A stretch of 64,000 bases of DNA from an uncultured Pelagibacteraceae bacterium (lineage in GTDB: Bacteria > Pseudomonadota > Alphaproteobacteria > Pelagibacterales > Pelagibacteraceae): the NCBI GenBank assembly GCA_902576335.1, contig CACGVC010000001.1, forward strand, positions 86,495-150,494. The letters are read 5' to 3'. The position numbers and the translations under genes are program-made. The notes beneath the pieces were generated by a model. That model searched no databases. It was not told the origin of the DNA and was given only the letters and a program-made list of their open reading frames with translations. How positions within the stretch are numbered: position 1 is the stretch's first letter; each line of letters starts with the position of its first letter. Below are positions 17,103 through 25,643 of the stretch, in pieces.

Positions 17103-18176
17103 TATTTTTTTATACTCTTCTATTGTGTTAGACCAATCAAATTTAGAGGAATATTCTTTTGCATTTTTACCAAGCTCAGAATATTTTTTGTTCTCTAACA
17201 TTGTATTTAAGGACGAATAAATATCTTCTAGCTCATTTCCATCACAAATTAATCCTGTTGTATCATGCTTGATAGCATCCGAGGCACCTCCATCTTTACC
17301 ACCCAAGGAAGCAACACCATACTGAGCGGCCTCTACGTATGCCATTCCAAATCCTTCAACAGACTTTTTGTGAATAATTGATGGCATTACAAAGATATTT
17401 GATTTTGCTATTAAAGCATTTTTTAAATCATCACTAATTTCTTTGAAAAACATTACTTGTGAACTTAAATTAAGCTCTTTTACTAAATCTTTAATATTTT
17501 TTTCCTCATCACCATAACCTATACAAATATAGACTATATCTGGATAAATTTGTTTTAAGTTTCTTAAAGCCATTAATACTTTTTCATGATTTTTCCTTTT
17601 ATCAAATCTTGAGACAGTAATTAAGCGTGGTGTTTTTATTTTGAGTAAACTTTCAACTTTATCTAAAGATTTTTTATTTAGGACTTTAGGAGGATTTACT
17701 CCAGGATTTATAACAATAATTTTTTCAGGATTTAAGCCAATATTAATAGCTAGGTTCTTAGTATATTCAGAGTTAGCAATTATTTTTTCGACTTTATCAA
17801 ACACTCTTATAATTCTTTTATTTTGGTAGCTATCTTTTGGATGATTAATTTCTTTACCGTGTATCAGACAATATTTTTTTTTATTAGATTTAATTAATTC
17901 TAAGCTTTTCCAATGGTCAGCTATAATTCCTTGAACTTTATTATCTTTGAGAAACTCATTAATTAATTGGGCTTTTCTAATTTTTCTTAAAAATTTAAGA
18001 CCACCGACTCTTTCAATAGAAAAATTTACGTCTTCATCAAATTCTTTGTGATTTTCATAATAATCAGCAAAAACTTTAATCATAAAGTTTTTTGACATCT
18101 CTCGTGCGAGACCCCACATTAAACTTTGCATTCCGCCAATTTCTGGTGGAAAAGATCTTGTAGCGATTAAATACAT
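17097..18176 (-). CDS. Glycosyltransferase family 4
   Basis: A 359-residue GT-B glycosyltransferase. RSFPPEIGGMQSLMWGLAREM is the acceptor-side N-terminus, VNPPKVL and TVSRFDKRKNHEKVLMALRNL lead the donor domain, and the E-x7-E region reads SVEGFGMAYVEAAQYGVAS. It likely adds a nucleotide-activated hexose to a lipid or glycan. Its start shares one base (TAATG) with the stop of the thioredoxin-like gene upstream, so the two are cotranscribed. Confidence 0.85.
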   Translation of the reverse strand: MYLIATRSFPPEIGGMQSLMWGLAREMSKNFMIKVFADYYENHKEFDEDVNFSIERVGGLKFLRKIRKAQLINEFLKDNKVQGIIADHWKSLELIKSNKKKYCLIHGKEINHPKDSYQNKRIIRVFDKVEKIIANSEYTKNLAINIGLNPEKIIVINPGVNPPKVLNKKSLDKVESLLKIKTPRLITVSRFDKRKNHEKVLMALRNLKQIYPDIVYICIGYGDEEKNIKDLVKELNLSSQVMFFKEISDDLKNALIAKSNIFVMPSIIHKKSVEGFGMAYVEAAQYGVASLGGKDGGASDAIKHDTTGLICDGNELEDIYSSLNTMLENKKYSELGKNAKEYSSKFDWSNTIEEYKKIL

Positions 18177-18730
18177 TAATTAGTTTTCCACTTAATACCA
18201 CAGCCAGCACTCGGGACTTGACTCTCTGGCCCTTTGCCAGTTTCAGCTATTAGTCTCATAGCTTTCAGGAGGTCACTATCCCCATCTCTTACAGGAATTA
18301 AGTTTTTTAATTCTCTTAGTCTGCCTCTATATTGAAGCTCCAAGTTTTTATTATAGCCAAAAAAGTCAGGCGTGCACACCGCATCATAAGTTTTAGCGAC
18401 TTCTTGTGAGTCATCACTTAAATAAGGAAAGCTAAATTGATTTTTTTTGGCAAATTCGATCATATTATCAAAAGAATCCTCCGGATAATTTTCTGCATCA
18501 TTTGCACATATAGCTACTGAATTAATACCTATATCTTTTAAGTTATTACAATCATCAACGATATCTTTAGTCACTGCTTTCACGTATGGGCAGTGGTTGC
18601 AAATGAACATTATTAAAGTTCCGTTTTCTCCTTTAATGTCATTTAGAGTAATAATTTTATTTTCTGTAGATTTTAACCTAAAGTCGTAAGCCTTTTGGCC
18701 GAAATCACATATTGGAGTTTGTATTGGCAT
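18176..18730 (-). CDS. Thioredoxin-like (AhpC/TSA-type) family protein
   Basis: A 184-residue cytoplasmic thioredoxin-fold protein without signal peptide. FRLKSTENKIITLNDIKG and LIMFICNHCPYVKAV carry a Cys-x-x-Cys (CNHC, near residue 44), followed by PYLSDDSQEVAKTYDAVCTPDFFGYN with the cis-Pro region. It belongs to the 'thioredoxin family protein' group close to peroxiredoxins and TlpA. Substrate unknown. It is divergent by 20 bp from the gamma-carbonic-anhydrase gene and couples to the GT4 gene downstream. Confidence 0.82.
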   Translation of the reverse strand: MPIQTPICDFGQKAYDFRLKSTENKIITLNDIKGENGTLIMFICNHCPYVKAVTKDIVDDCNNLKDIGINSVAICANDAENYPEDSFDNMIEFAKKNQFSFPYLSDDSQEVAKTYDAVCTPDFFGYNKNLELQYRGRLRELKNLIPVRDGDSDLLKAMRLIAETGKGPESQVPSAGCGIKWKTN

Positions 18731-18750
18731 AATGTAATAATATATAAATT

Positions 18751-19263
18751 ATGTTTTACGATTTAAAAGATAAAAAACCAAAAAACTCTGGCGAAAATTG
18801 GGTAGCTCCAAATGCTGTAGTCATCGGTGATGTTACTTTAGAAAAAAATACTAGTGTCTGGTTTAATGCAACCTTAAGAGGCGATATTGAAAATATTCAT
18901 ATAGGTGAGGGATCAAACGTTCAAGATGGATGTGTTCTGCATACAGACCCAGGCTGTCCTTTAAAAGTTGGAAAAGATGTAACTGTTGGTCATTTAGTTA
19001 TGCTTCATGGATGTACAGTAGGAGATAATAGTTTGATAGGCATCGGTGCGGTGATTCTAAATAATGCTAAGATCGGTAAAAATTGTATTATAGGTGCAAA
19101 AGCTTTGATCACAGAAAACAAAGTAATTCCTGATAATTCATTAGTCGTTGGTTCACCAGGTAAGGTTGTAAGAGAAGTGACAGAAGAAGAAAAAAAAGCA
19201 GTATTTGAAAATACAAAGCACTATCAAGACAATTGGAAAAAATATTCTCGATCAATTTTCTAA
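18751..19263 (+). CDS. Gamma-carbonic anhydrase family protein (left-handed beta-helix)
   Basis: A 170-residue hexapeptide-repeat protein. The I/V-G-x-x-x turns run from about residue 20 to 145. Three His that bind metal in this family are present (VLHTD, then VGHLVMLHG). It resembles YrdA/PaaY-type trimers; many members are annotated carbonic anhydrases, but activity is often weak or unproven. The ORF called at 19233 overlaps its end in another frame; I moved that start to 19272, which removes the overlap. Confidence 0.85.
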   Translation: MFYDLKDKKPKNSGENWVAPNAVVIGDVTLEKNTSVWFNATLRGDIENIHIGEGSNVQDGCVLHTDPGCPLKVGKDVTVGHLVMLHGCTVGDNSLIGIGAVILNNAKIGKNCIIGAKALITENKVIPDNSLVVGSPGKVVREVTEEEKKAVFENTKHYQDNWKKYSRSIF

Positions 19264-19271
19264 TTATTTAC

Positions 19272-20669
19272 ATGAGTTTTTTTAAGAAATTTTTTTTTAC
19301 AGTAATATTATCTATATTTTTTATTGCAGAGTCTTTTGCTGAGATAACTTACTTACAAATCTTAAAAGATCCAACAGATTTAAGATTAAATCTTCAGTAT
19401 GCAAAAGAGCAAGAGTCTAAGGGCCGGTTTAAAGCTGTAATAGCGACTTTAGAAAGACTGAACGCTTTGTATCCAAACAATATAGATTTAAAACTCTATT
19501 TATTATCGATTTCAATTAAAACTGATAGCACAGAAAAAACCTTGAACTTGATTAGCAAAATTCAATCTAGTGATCAAATATCTGATGAAATCAAAAAGAA
19601 AGTTGAACAAATTTTTGATGATATGAATAAGAAAAAAATAGATAAAGAAATAATCGAAAAGAAAAAAGAAAGAAAAAAAGCTCAACTAGCCTCCAAAAAA
19701 AAACAACCTGAGCAAACAAGTCCTTGGACTTGGTACGCTGAGTTGAGCTATACTAACATGCTTAATTCAAATATTTCTAGTATCTCAGACTCTAAAACAC
19801 AATTTTCAGGTGGAAGTATTATTGCGATGACAGGTGTTGAGGGTGACAATTTAACAACGTTAAAAAATGGGTGGGGGGCAATCTATCAAATAAATTCCTC
19901 ATCTAATCTGTCTTTATATTCCAGTCATTCAACCTCAGAACAGAATAGAGCAACATCAGATGAAAATGATACTCAAACATTTTCAGCTACATATAGCAAA
20001 TTTTTAGCAAATAATACCGTAACATCAACTTTCTCGTTCACTGATTTAAATACAAGAAGAGCTGCAGATACACTTACTAGAAATATTTCACTAGATAATA
20101 GATATTTTTTTAATGATAAAATAAAATTTTTAACTGGTATAAATCTTGGAACTTCAGAAGGAAATCAAAACCCCTCAAACTTAACTAAAAGAAACAGTAA
20201 TACTAGAAAAAAAGGTTTGGTATTTGGACCAGAATATTATTTTACCCCACAACATAATTTTAAATTGAAATATGCGTTAACTGGTACAGATGCTATAGCT
20301 GATTATAATTCATTGGAAGATGAAACGATTTCTGCATCTTACGCAAAAAACTTTAAATTTGGAAATTTAGGATTAACATATTCACTTTCAGATAAAAAAT
20401 ACAAGGAGCCAGATACAGTATTAATTCATCCTTATATAAGTAGAAAAGACGATAGCAAAACAATGACTATCAGTTTCAGTGGTAACCTAAACCAATTGTT
20501 TTCATCACAAAATTTTTTCCCAGTTTCAGAAAAACTTGGAAACTTCTTAAATACAATAAGTTATAGTACTTCATGGTCAGAAACTCGATCAGAAAGCAGC
20601 CTTTTACAATACAATTATAAAAAAGAATCTTTTACATTTGGATTAACAAAAAGAACTTATTTTCAATGA
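19272..20669 (+). CDS. Outer-membrane TPR plus beta-barrel protein (Slam/DUF560-like layout)
   Basis: Start moved from 19233 to 19272 because MSFFKKFFFTVILSIFFIAESFA is then a clean signal peptide. Residues about 25-110 look like TPR helices (AKEQESKGRFKAVIATLERLNALYPN), then a Lys-rich linker (KKKERKKAQLASKKK), then about 300 residues of alternating polar/hydrophobic strands ending in an aromatic-rich terminus (KRTYFQ). This order resembles surface-lipoprotein assembly modulators and other TPR-barrel outer-membrane proteins, but the match is by layout only. It is 28 bp upstream of the FecR-domain giant, a likely partner. Confidence 0.66.
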   Translation: MSFFKKFFFTVILSIFFIAESFAEITYLQILKDPTDLRLNLQYAKEQESKGRFKAVIATLERLNALYPNNIDLKLYLLSISIKTDSTEKTLNLISKIQSSDQISDEIKKKVEQIFDDMNKKKIDKEIIEKKKERKKAQLASKKKQPEQTSPWTWYAELSYTNMLNSNISSISDSKTQFSGGSIIAMTGVEGDNLTTLKNGWGAIYQINSSSNLSLYSSHSTSEQNRATSDENDTQTFSATYSKFLANNTVTSTFSFTDLNTRRAADTLTRNISLDNRYFFNDKIKFLTGINLGTSEGNQNPSNLTKRNSNTRKKGLVFGPEYYFTPQHNFKLKYALTGTDAIADYNSLEDETISASYAKNFKFGNLGLTYSLSDKKYKEPDTVLIHPYISRKDDSKTMTISFSGNLNQLFSSQNFFPVSEKLGNFLNTISYSTSWSETRSESSLLQYNYKKESFTFGLTKRTYFQ

Positions 20670-20697
20670 TTTATATTATGTTAAAGTATTACTTTTA

Positions 20698-23685
20698 ATG
20701 AAATTCTTTTTTAAAACACTAATAATTTTTATATTTGCCACACAATCATTTGCGTCCTCTGAACAGATAGGAGTGATTGGCTTTGTGATCGGTAACGTTT
20801 TTAATCAAAAAGGAGAGGAGTTAAAAGTAGGTGACCCAATATATTTTGGTGACACCATTAGTGCCAGTGATGGAGCAAAATCACAACTTTTATTTATAGA
20901 CGAAACAGTAATGACAATTGGCTCAGATACTAAATTAAAAATTGATGATTTTATTTTCGATCCCTCAGCAAATGATGGTAAACTTTTAGCTTCAATTATA
21001 GCCGGAAGTGTAAAAATTCTTTCAGGAAAAATTAGTGAAATAAATCCAGCCAATTTAGAGGTAAAAACTCCTTCGGGTACAATTGGTTCTAGAGGAACTG
21101 AATTTAAAGCTTCAGTTGATCCATTGACCACTCAAAGTAAAATTTTACTTGTAGGCCCTGGACCAAATAATTCATTAAATTTAAGAGCAGGAGCTGTTGA
21201 GGTATCAAATGAATTGGGAACAGTTACTTTGGACCAACCATATTTATTCACTGAGTTAACAGAAAACAGAGCTCCGACAGATGCAGTGGTTATTCCTCAA
21301 GCTGAATTAAAAATTTTTCAAAAATTAGAGGTTGAGCCTGAAAAATCAGTTGCTCAATTATCTGTTGATGAACCGAATACTGATGAAGAAAATTCTGAAA
21401 CAGCTGAAGATAATACTGAGGAAGAAAATATTACAATAGTTGAGAATGATAATTTACAAGAGGATGCAACAGAGGAATTAATTTTAACTGATGAGGCTGA
21501 AATAAATTCAATAATTAAAGATGAAATTTTTACTGATGACCAAAGTGAGGGTGACTTAGTTGTTGAAACACTAGTTGCAGCATTAGCAAAAGATGATGGT
21601 GGCATTACTGCTCAAATGTTAGGAAAATCTTTCTTAAGTAGTGGAAATGATATTAGACCAGATTTAGATTTACCTGAAGGTATGAGTTTAAACTCAGAGG
21701 AAGCCAACACTTTTATAGAAGAAAAAGCAATGCAGGAAATAGAAAAAGTAATGTTAGTGAGTGCGAGAGTGAAGAATGTAGAATATGTCCCCACTAAATT
21801 TAATCAGTTAAGTGGTTTTGATGACATTAGAGTTCCAATTTTAAATGATGAAACAGGTGATGTTGTTTTTCTTGATATGGGTAATATAGATTTTAAACCC
21901 CAAGTTTTACCAGCCAATTTTAATGAAGATCAACCTCAATTACTACCTAGAATACCAGAACAGTTATTTCTTAAAGGTGGTGATGAAAACGTATTTATAG
22001 ACTTTGATGAAGGTCAATTTGTTGAAACAGTATTTGACCCTGAAATCGAAATACTGGATCAAAAATATCAAGCAGCCGTTAATGCAGGTGCTACTCAAGA
22101 TGAAATAGAGGAAATATTTATTGAAATGGATGAAATCATGCAAAAAGCTGATGAGTCTATGGTTACTATAAATATGGAGAGTATGGAAAATCAAATTATA
22201 CCTGCAGGTTTAAATATGGATTTTTTAACTGCAGAAGAGTTTGTAAAGGAACAAGATAGTTTTTTATTTAGTACAGATGTTTATACTGAGTCTTGGGAAC
22301 AGGCAGAAGAGGGAAAAGTAGCTATTTTTAAAATAGATGGTTCAGTTGATTATGTAGATCAAGAAGATGCAAATACTGCATGGGAAGAAGCTGATAAAGC
22401 TTATGAACAAGAGTTTGCCGAAGCTTTTCCTGAGATTTATCAAGCAGAAAAAAAAGCAGAAGCTTTAATGGCAAAAGCAGATGCTCAGGCAGAAGAACTA
22501 TTTTTAAATATTGATCAATTAATTCAATCAGGGGCTTCAGATGAAGAAATAGAGGAAGCGTTTATAAAAGTTGATGCTGAATTAAGTCAAGCTTATTTCG
22601 AGGTTGATGCAGCATTTGAGGAAGTAATGCTAGTTGAAATGAAAACCGATGTATTAATGATGGCAGAAGAAGCTGCAAGTTTAAAGTTCGAAGTAAATAA
22701 TGCTAAAAAGACTGGTATGCTCAACGGTAAGGAATTGTCAGAAGCAGAGATAAAAGAGTTTGAAGAAGAAGTGAAATTTTTAGAATTGGAGGTTGAGAAT
22801 ACTAAAGAAAACTATCTAGAAGAGGTAAAATTTGTAAATCAAGTTTTAGACATTAGACAAGCTGATATGCAAATGGAATTTGAAACTCCAGAAATAGATT
22901 TTCAATTAGCTTCATTAGATATTGAACAAAATTTACAGATACAAGAAGCACAAATTCAAGAAGAACAAGGATTGCAACAAGAATTTCAAGCAATAGAAAT
23001 GTTTTATATTGAGCCAGTTCAGCCTCTAGGTTTCTTTGAAGAGCCAGAACGTCAGATTGATGCTGTACAACAACAAAATACAATAAGTGCTGGTACCACT
23101 ACATATGCAGATTTAAACACACAATCAAGTGGAGTAGCTACTTATTTGGGGAATGCAACAAATTTAACTGTTACTTCAGCTGCAAGTAATGCAGTCGTAG
23201 CATCAACAGTTGGTTCAGTTGTTGGAAATTTTGCGCCAATTCATCAAATAAATTATTCAACAAGAACATTAAGTCAGGGTGCAATAATTACTGTCAATGC
23301 TTTAGGTCGGAACACAACATTAAGACTTTCCAATTTAAATAAAACACATAGTTATTCTTCTAGTGATACCGGAAGCGTTAAACCTAGCGTTGCTTATACA
23401 GTAAATGCTGCAGGCGCAGGTACCGAAGTTAATTCTAGTTTGACATCAACCGTTACAAATGATGTTACAACAGGAAATACATATTTAGAACCTTTATTAA
23501 ATCCAGCTAATACTAATTATTTAGTTACAGTTTCATCAGAGGCAACAAACACAGCTGGAACTGCTGCAAAATCAATACAAACGACAGTTACAGTCGAGTC
23601 TGATGGTGGTGTGGGAGGTGATACTAATAGAGCTTCAGGAACCGATAATGGTGTTGATGCAGTTATTCTTATTCCTGGAGGATAA
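20698..23685 (+). CDS. Large acidic FecR-domain exported protein
   Basis: A 995-residue protein with a signal peptide (ending QSFA, about residue 19). Residues about 22-180 form a FecR-type domain: GDPIYFGDTISASDGAKSQLLFIDETVMTIG, then EVKTPSGTIGSRGTEF. A very Glu/Asp-rich region (about 190-780) follows, with predicted helices and a duplicated segment (GATQDEIEEIFIEMDEI and GASDEEIEEAFIKVDAE). The last ~200 residues are Thr/Ser/Asn-rich and strand-like, ending VILIPGG. No transmembrane helix beyond the signal is seen, so it is periplasmic or surface-exposed. It probably works with the TPR-barrel protein upstream. Function unknown. Confidence 0.72.
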   Translation: MKFFFKTLIIFIFATQSFASSEQIGVIGFVIGNVFNQKGEELKVGDPIYFGDTISASDGAKSQLLFIDETVMTIGSDTKLKIDDFIFDPSANDGKLLASIIAGSVKILSGKISEINPANLEVKTPSGTIGSRGTEFKASVDPLTTQSKILLVGPGPNNSLNLRAGAVEVSNELGTVTLDQPYLFTELTENRAPTDAVVIPQAELKIFQKLEVEPEKSVAQLSVDEPNTDEENSETAEDNTEEENITIVENDNLQEDATEELILTDEAEINSIIKDEIFTDDQSEGDLVVETLVAALAKDDGGITAQMLGKSFLSSGNDIRPDLDLPEGMSLNSEEANTFIEEKAMQEIEKVMLVSARVKNVEYVPTKFNQLSGFDDIRVPILNDETGDVVFLDMGNIDFKPQVLPANFNEDQPQLLPRIPEQLFLKGGDENVFIDFDEGQFVETVFDPEIEILDQKYQAAVNAGATQDEIEEIFIEMDEIMQKADESMVTINMESMENQIIPAGLNMDFLTAEEFVKEQDSFLFSTDVYTESWEQAEEGKVAIFKIDGSVDYVDQEDANTAWEEADKAYEQEFAEAFPEIYQAEKKAEALMAKADAQAEELFLNIDQLIQSGASDEEIEEAFIKVDAELSQAYFEVDAAFEEVMLVEMKTDVLMMAEEAASLKFEVNNAKKTGMLNGKELSEAEIKEFEEEVKFLELEVENTKENYLEEVKFVNQVLDIRQADMQMEFETPEIDFQLASLDIEQNLQIQEAQIQEEQGLQQEFQAIEMFYIEPVQPLGFFEEPERQIDAVQQQNTISAGTTTYADLNTQSSGVATYLGNATNLTVTSAASNAVVASTVGSVVGNFAPIHQINYSTRTLSQGAIITVNALGRNTTLRLSNLNKTHSYSSSDTGSVKPSVAYTVNAAGAGTEVNSSLTSTVTNDVTTGNTYLEPLLNPANTNYLVTVSSEATNTAGTAAKSIQTTVTVESDGGVGGDTNRASGTDNGVDAVILIPGG

Positions 23686-23720
23686 GTTAATTATTTATTG
23701 AAAGAAGGATTTAATTTTTT

Positions 23721-24161
23721 ATGCCAACTTACACAGTAACAAACTCAAACTTTAATTTATCTTCAAAACAACAGAAGAATTTAGCAGAAGGAATAACCAA
23801 AGTTCATAATGTTGTAACTGGAGCCAATACTTATTTCGCTCAAGTAATTTTTAATAAAACTAAAAAAGACAATCATTTTATGGGAGGAAAGAAAGTTAAG
23901 GAGCCCTCATTATTTCTACTTGGTCAAATTAGAGCTGGAAGATCAAAAGAGGTAAAAGATAAGTTAATTTCAGACCTAAAAGATATTTTGGTTAAATATT
24001 CAAAATTAGATGAAACACAAGTTTGGGTTTATATAGTTGATTTACCACCATCACAAATGATTGAATATGGTGCAGTTTTACCAGAGTCAGGTAAAGAGAA
24101 AGAATGGTTTGCAAGTTTACCAGGCAAATTAAAGAAAAAATTATCAGCTATTGAGAGTTAA
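23721..24161 (+). CDS. Tautomerase of the cis-3-chloroacrylate dehalogenase family
   Basis: A 146-residue two-module tautomerase. After removal of Met the N-terminal Pro would be the catalytic base. Counting from that Pro, His28, Arg70, Arg73, Tyr103 and Glu114 fall at exactly the positions of the six cis-CaaD catalytic residues, and VWVYIVDLPPSQMIEYG aligns without gaps. Conservation of all six also occurs in poorly dehalogenating homologues, so the natural reaction may be hydration or tautomerisation of another unsaturated acid. It lies 35 bp after the FecR gene and is convergent with the PPOX-fold gene. Confidence 0.88.
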   Translation: MPTYTVTNSNFNLSSKQQKNLAEGITKVHNVVTGANTYFAQVIFNKTKKDNHFMGGKKVKEPSLFLLGQIRAGRSKEVKDKLISDLKDILVKYSKLDETQVWVYIVDLPPSQMIEYGAVLPESGKEKEWFASLPGKLKKKLSAIES

Positions 24162-24162
24162 T

Positions 24163-24762
24163 TTAGGGAACTAACCAGTCCATTTTATTAGTTTCTAAAT
24201 CAAACTTAGCTCTTCGATGTCCTTTTGCTGCAAGATAAAGCCATTCAATAGATTTAATTTTACATTTAATTACAGTGAAATTTTTATAACCTTCCTCACT
24301 TTGTTCCATTGTGTAATCAAAATCTTCTAATTTAGATATCATTCCAGAAGTTGGGTTTTCTGAGGTAGTTCCAGGGGGGCTATCAGTTAAATAACAACGT
24401 CTACTTATATGCTGAGTTTTCTTCCATGACTCTTCAGTTGTAGAATTTTGATTATTAACTTCACATTCTACTTTTACTCTTAATTGTATCTTTTCTTCTT
24501 TATCGTAGAAAACTAGAGAGGCATTCTTATTTTTTTTTAGAATATCGACTTTAGGAGATCTTAAGTCTGTATGAAATTGTAATAGATTGCTTGCTCTATC
24601 TGATTTACGTAAAACAACAATTCTTCCATCTACTTCATCTTGATGAGCACAAATAAAGACAGGAATTCTAAATGGCGAAGCTCTATTAGTCACTGCATCA
24701 TCTAACATTGACCAATACTTATTTTGAATTTCAGCTAAATCTTCATAGTATGCTGGTTGCAT
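24163..24762 (-). CDS. Pyridoxamine 5'-phosphate oxidase-like FMN-binding protein (Alr4036 type)
   Basis: A 199-residue split-barrel flavin-binding protein. GRIVVLRKSDRASNLLQFHTDLRSPKV and ASLVFYDKEEKIQLRVKVECEV match the PPOX fold as found in the Alr4036-type group, and WLYLAAKGHRRAKF is the C-terminal end. The true PNPOx C-terminal signature is not evident, so vitamin B6 synthesis is not claimed. It ends 4 bp upstream of nothing else on its strand and follows the beta-hydroxyacid dehydrogenase gene by 3 bp, implying one transcript. Confidence 0.78.
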   Translation of the reverse strand: MQPAYYEDLAEIQNKYWSMLDDAVTNRASPFRIPVFICAHQDEVDGRIVVLRKSDRASNLLQFHTDLRSPKVDILKKNKNASLVFYDKEEKIQLRVKVECEVNNQNSTTEESWKKTQHISRRCYLTDSPPGTTSENPTSGMISKLEDFDYTMEQSEEGYKNFTVIKCKIKSIEWLYLAAKGHRRAKFDLETNKMDWLVP

Positions 24763-24765
24763 ACA

Positions 24766-25635
24766 TTACTTTCTAAATCTTTTAATTAAACTTGATGTAT
24801 CCCAACGATTACCCCCCATGGCTTGAACTTCTCCATAGTACTTATCAACAAGTTCAGTAACAGGTAATAGTGAGCCATTATTTTTTGCTTCATCCATTGC
24901 AATTTTTAAATCTTTTCTCATCCAATCGACTGCAAAACCAAAATCAAACTTATCATCTATCATTGTCTTGTATCTATTTTCCATTTGCCAGGATTGAGCT
25001 GCACCTTTTGAAATAACTTCAATTACATCTTCCATATTCAGTCTAGCTTTCATACCAAAGTTAATTGCTTCAGATAAACCTTGAACTAAACCAGCAATAC
25101 AAATTTGATTAACCATTTTGGCAAGTTGTCCATTGCCAGCACTACCCAGTAGTTTCATCTTTTTACTGTAGCAATCAATTTTATCTTTTGCTTTATCAAA
25201 ATCAGCTTGATCACCACCGATCATTACTGTTAGTGCGCCATTCTCTGCACCAGCTTGCCCTCCAGATACAGGTGCATCTAATGCGCCAAAACCATTTTTT
25301 TTTGCGTAATCGTAAATCTCTCTTGCAATAGTTGCAGAGGCAGTTGTGTTATCAATGTAAACAGCGCCTTTTTTAATTGTTTTGAAAGCACCGCTGTCAC
25401 CAAAAGTTACTTCTCTTAAATCATTATCATTTCCAACGCAGGTAAAAATATATTCTGCATCTTTAGCTGCGTCAGCTGGAGTTTCTGCCATTTTACCTTT
25501 GTATTCACTAATCCATTTTTCTGCTTTTGATTTTGTTCGATTAAAAACAGTTACATTGTGTCCACCTTTTGATATATAACCAGCCATTGGATATCCCATG
25601 ACACCGAGACCTATGAAAGCAACATTACAACTCAT
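24766..25635 (-). CDS. Beta-hydroxyacid dehydrogenase (3-hydroxyisobutyrate/tartronate semialdehyde reductase family)
   Basis: A 289-residue NAD(P)-dependent oxidoreductase. The Rossmann start is VAFIGLGVMGYPMAGYI, the substrate motif DAPVSGGQAGAENG is near residue 120, and the catalytic Lys lies in GQLAKMVNQI (about residue 172). Family members oxidise 3-hydroxyisobutyrate or reduce tartronate or succinate semialdehyde. NVTVFNRTKSKAE at the end of strand 2 has an Arg that favours NADPH. The exact substrate is not determined. It is divergent by 8 bp from the MFS gene. Confidence 0.87.
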   Translation of the reverse strand: MSCNVAFIGLGVMGYPMAGYISKGGHNVTVFNRTKSKAEKWISEYKGKMAETPADAAKDAEYIFTCVGNDNDLREVTFGDSGAFKTIKKGAVYIDNTTASATIAREIYDYAKKNGFGALDAPVSGGQAGAENGALTVMIGGDQADFDKAKDKIDCYSKKMKLLGSAGNGQLAKMVNQICIAGLVQGLSEAINFGMKARLNMEDVIEVISKGAAQSWQMENRYKTMIDDKFDFGFAVDWMRKDLKIAMDEAKNNGSLLPVTELVDKYYGEVQAMGGNRWDTSSLIKRFRK

Positions 25636-25643
25636 AATTTTTT

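Noticed and set aside
20805-21131. 108-aa minus-strand ORF
   Set aside because: Antisense shadow of the FecR domain region; the plus-strand frame has signal peptide and domain motifs.
24163-24762. PdxH (pyridoxamine phosphate oxidase) for vitamin B6
   Set aside because: The PPOX fold is present but the PdxH-specific C-terminal signature is not; the Alr4036-type group fits better.
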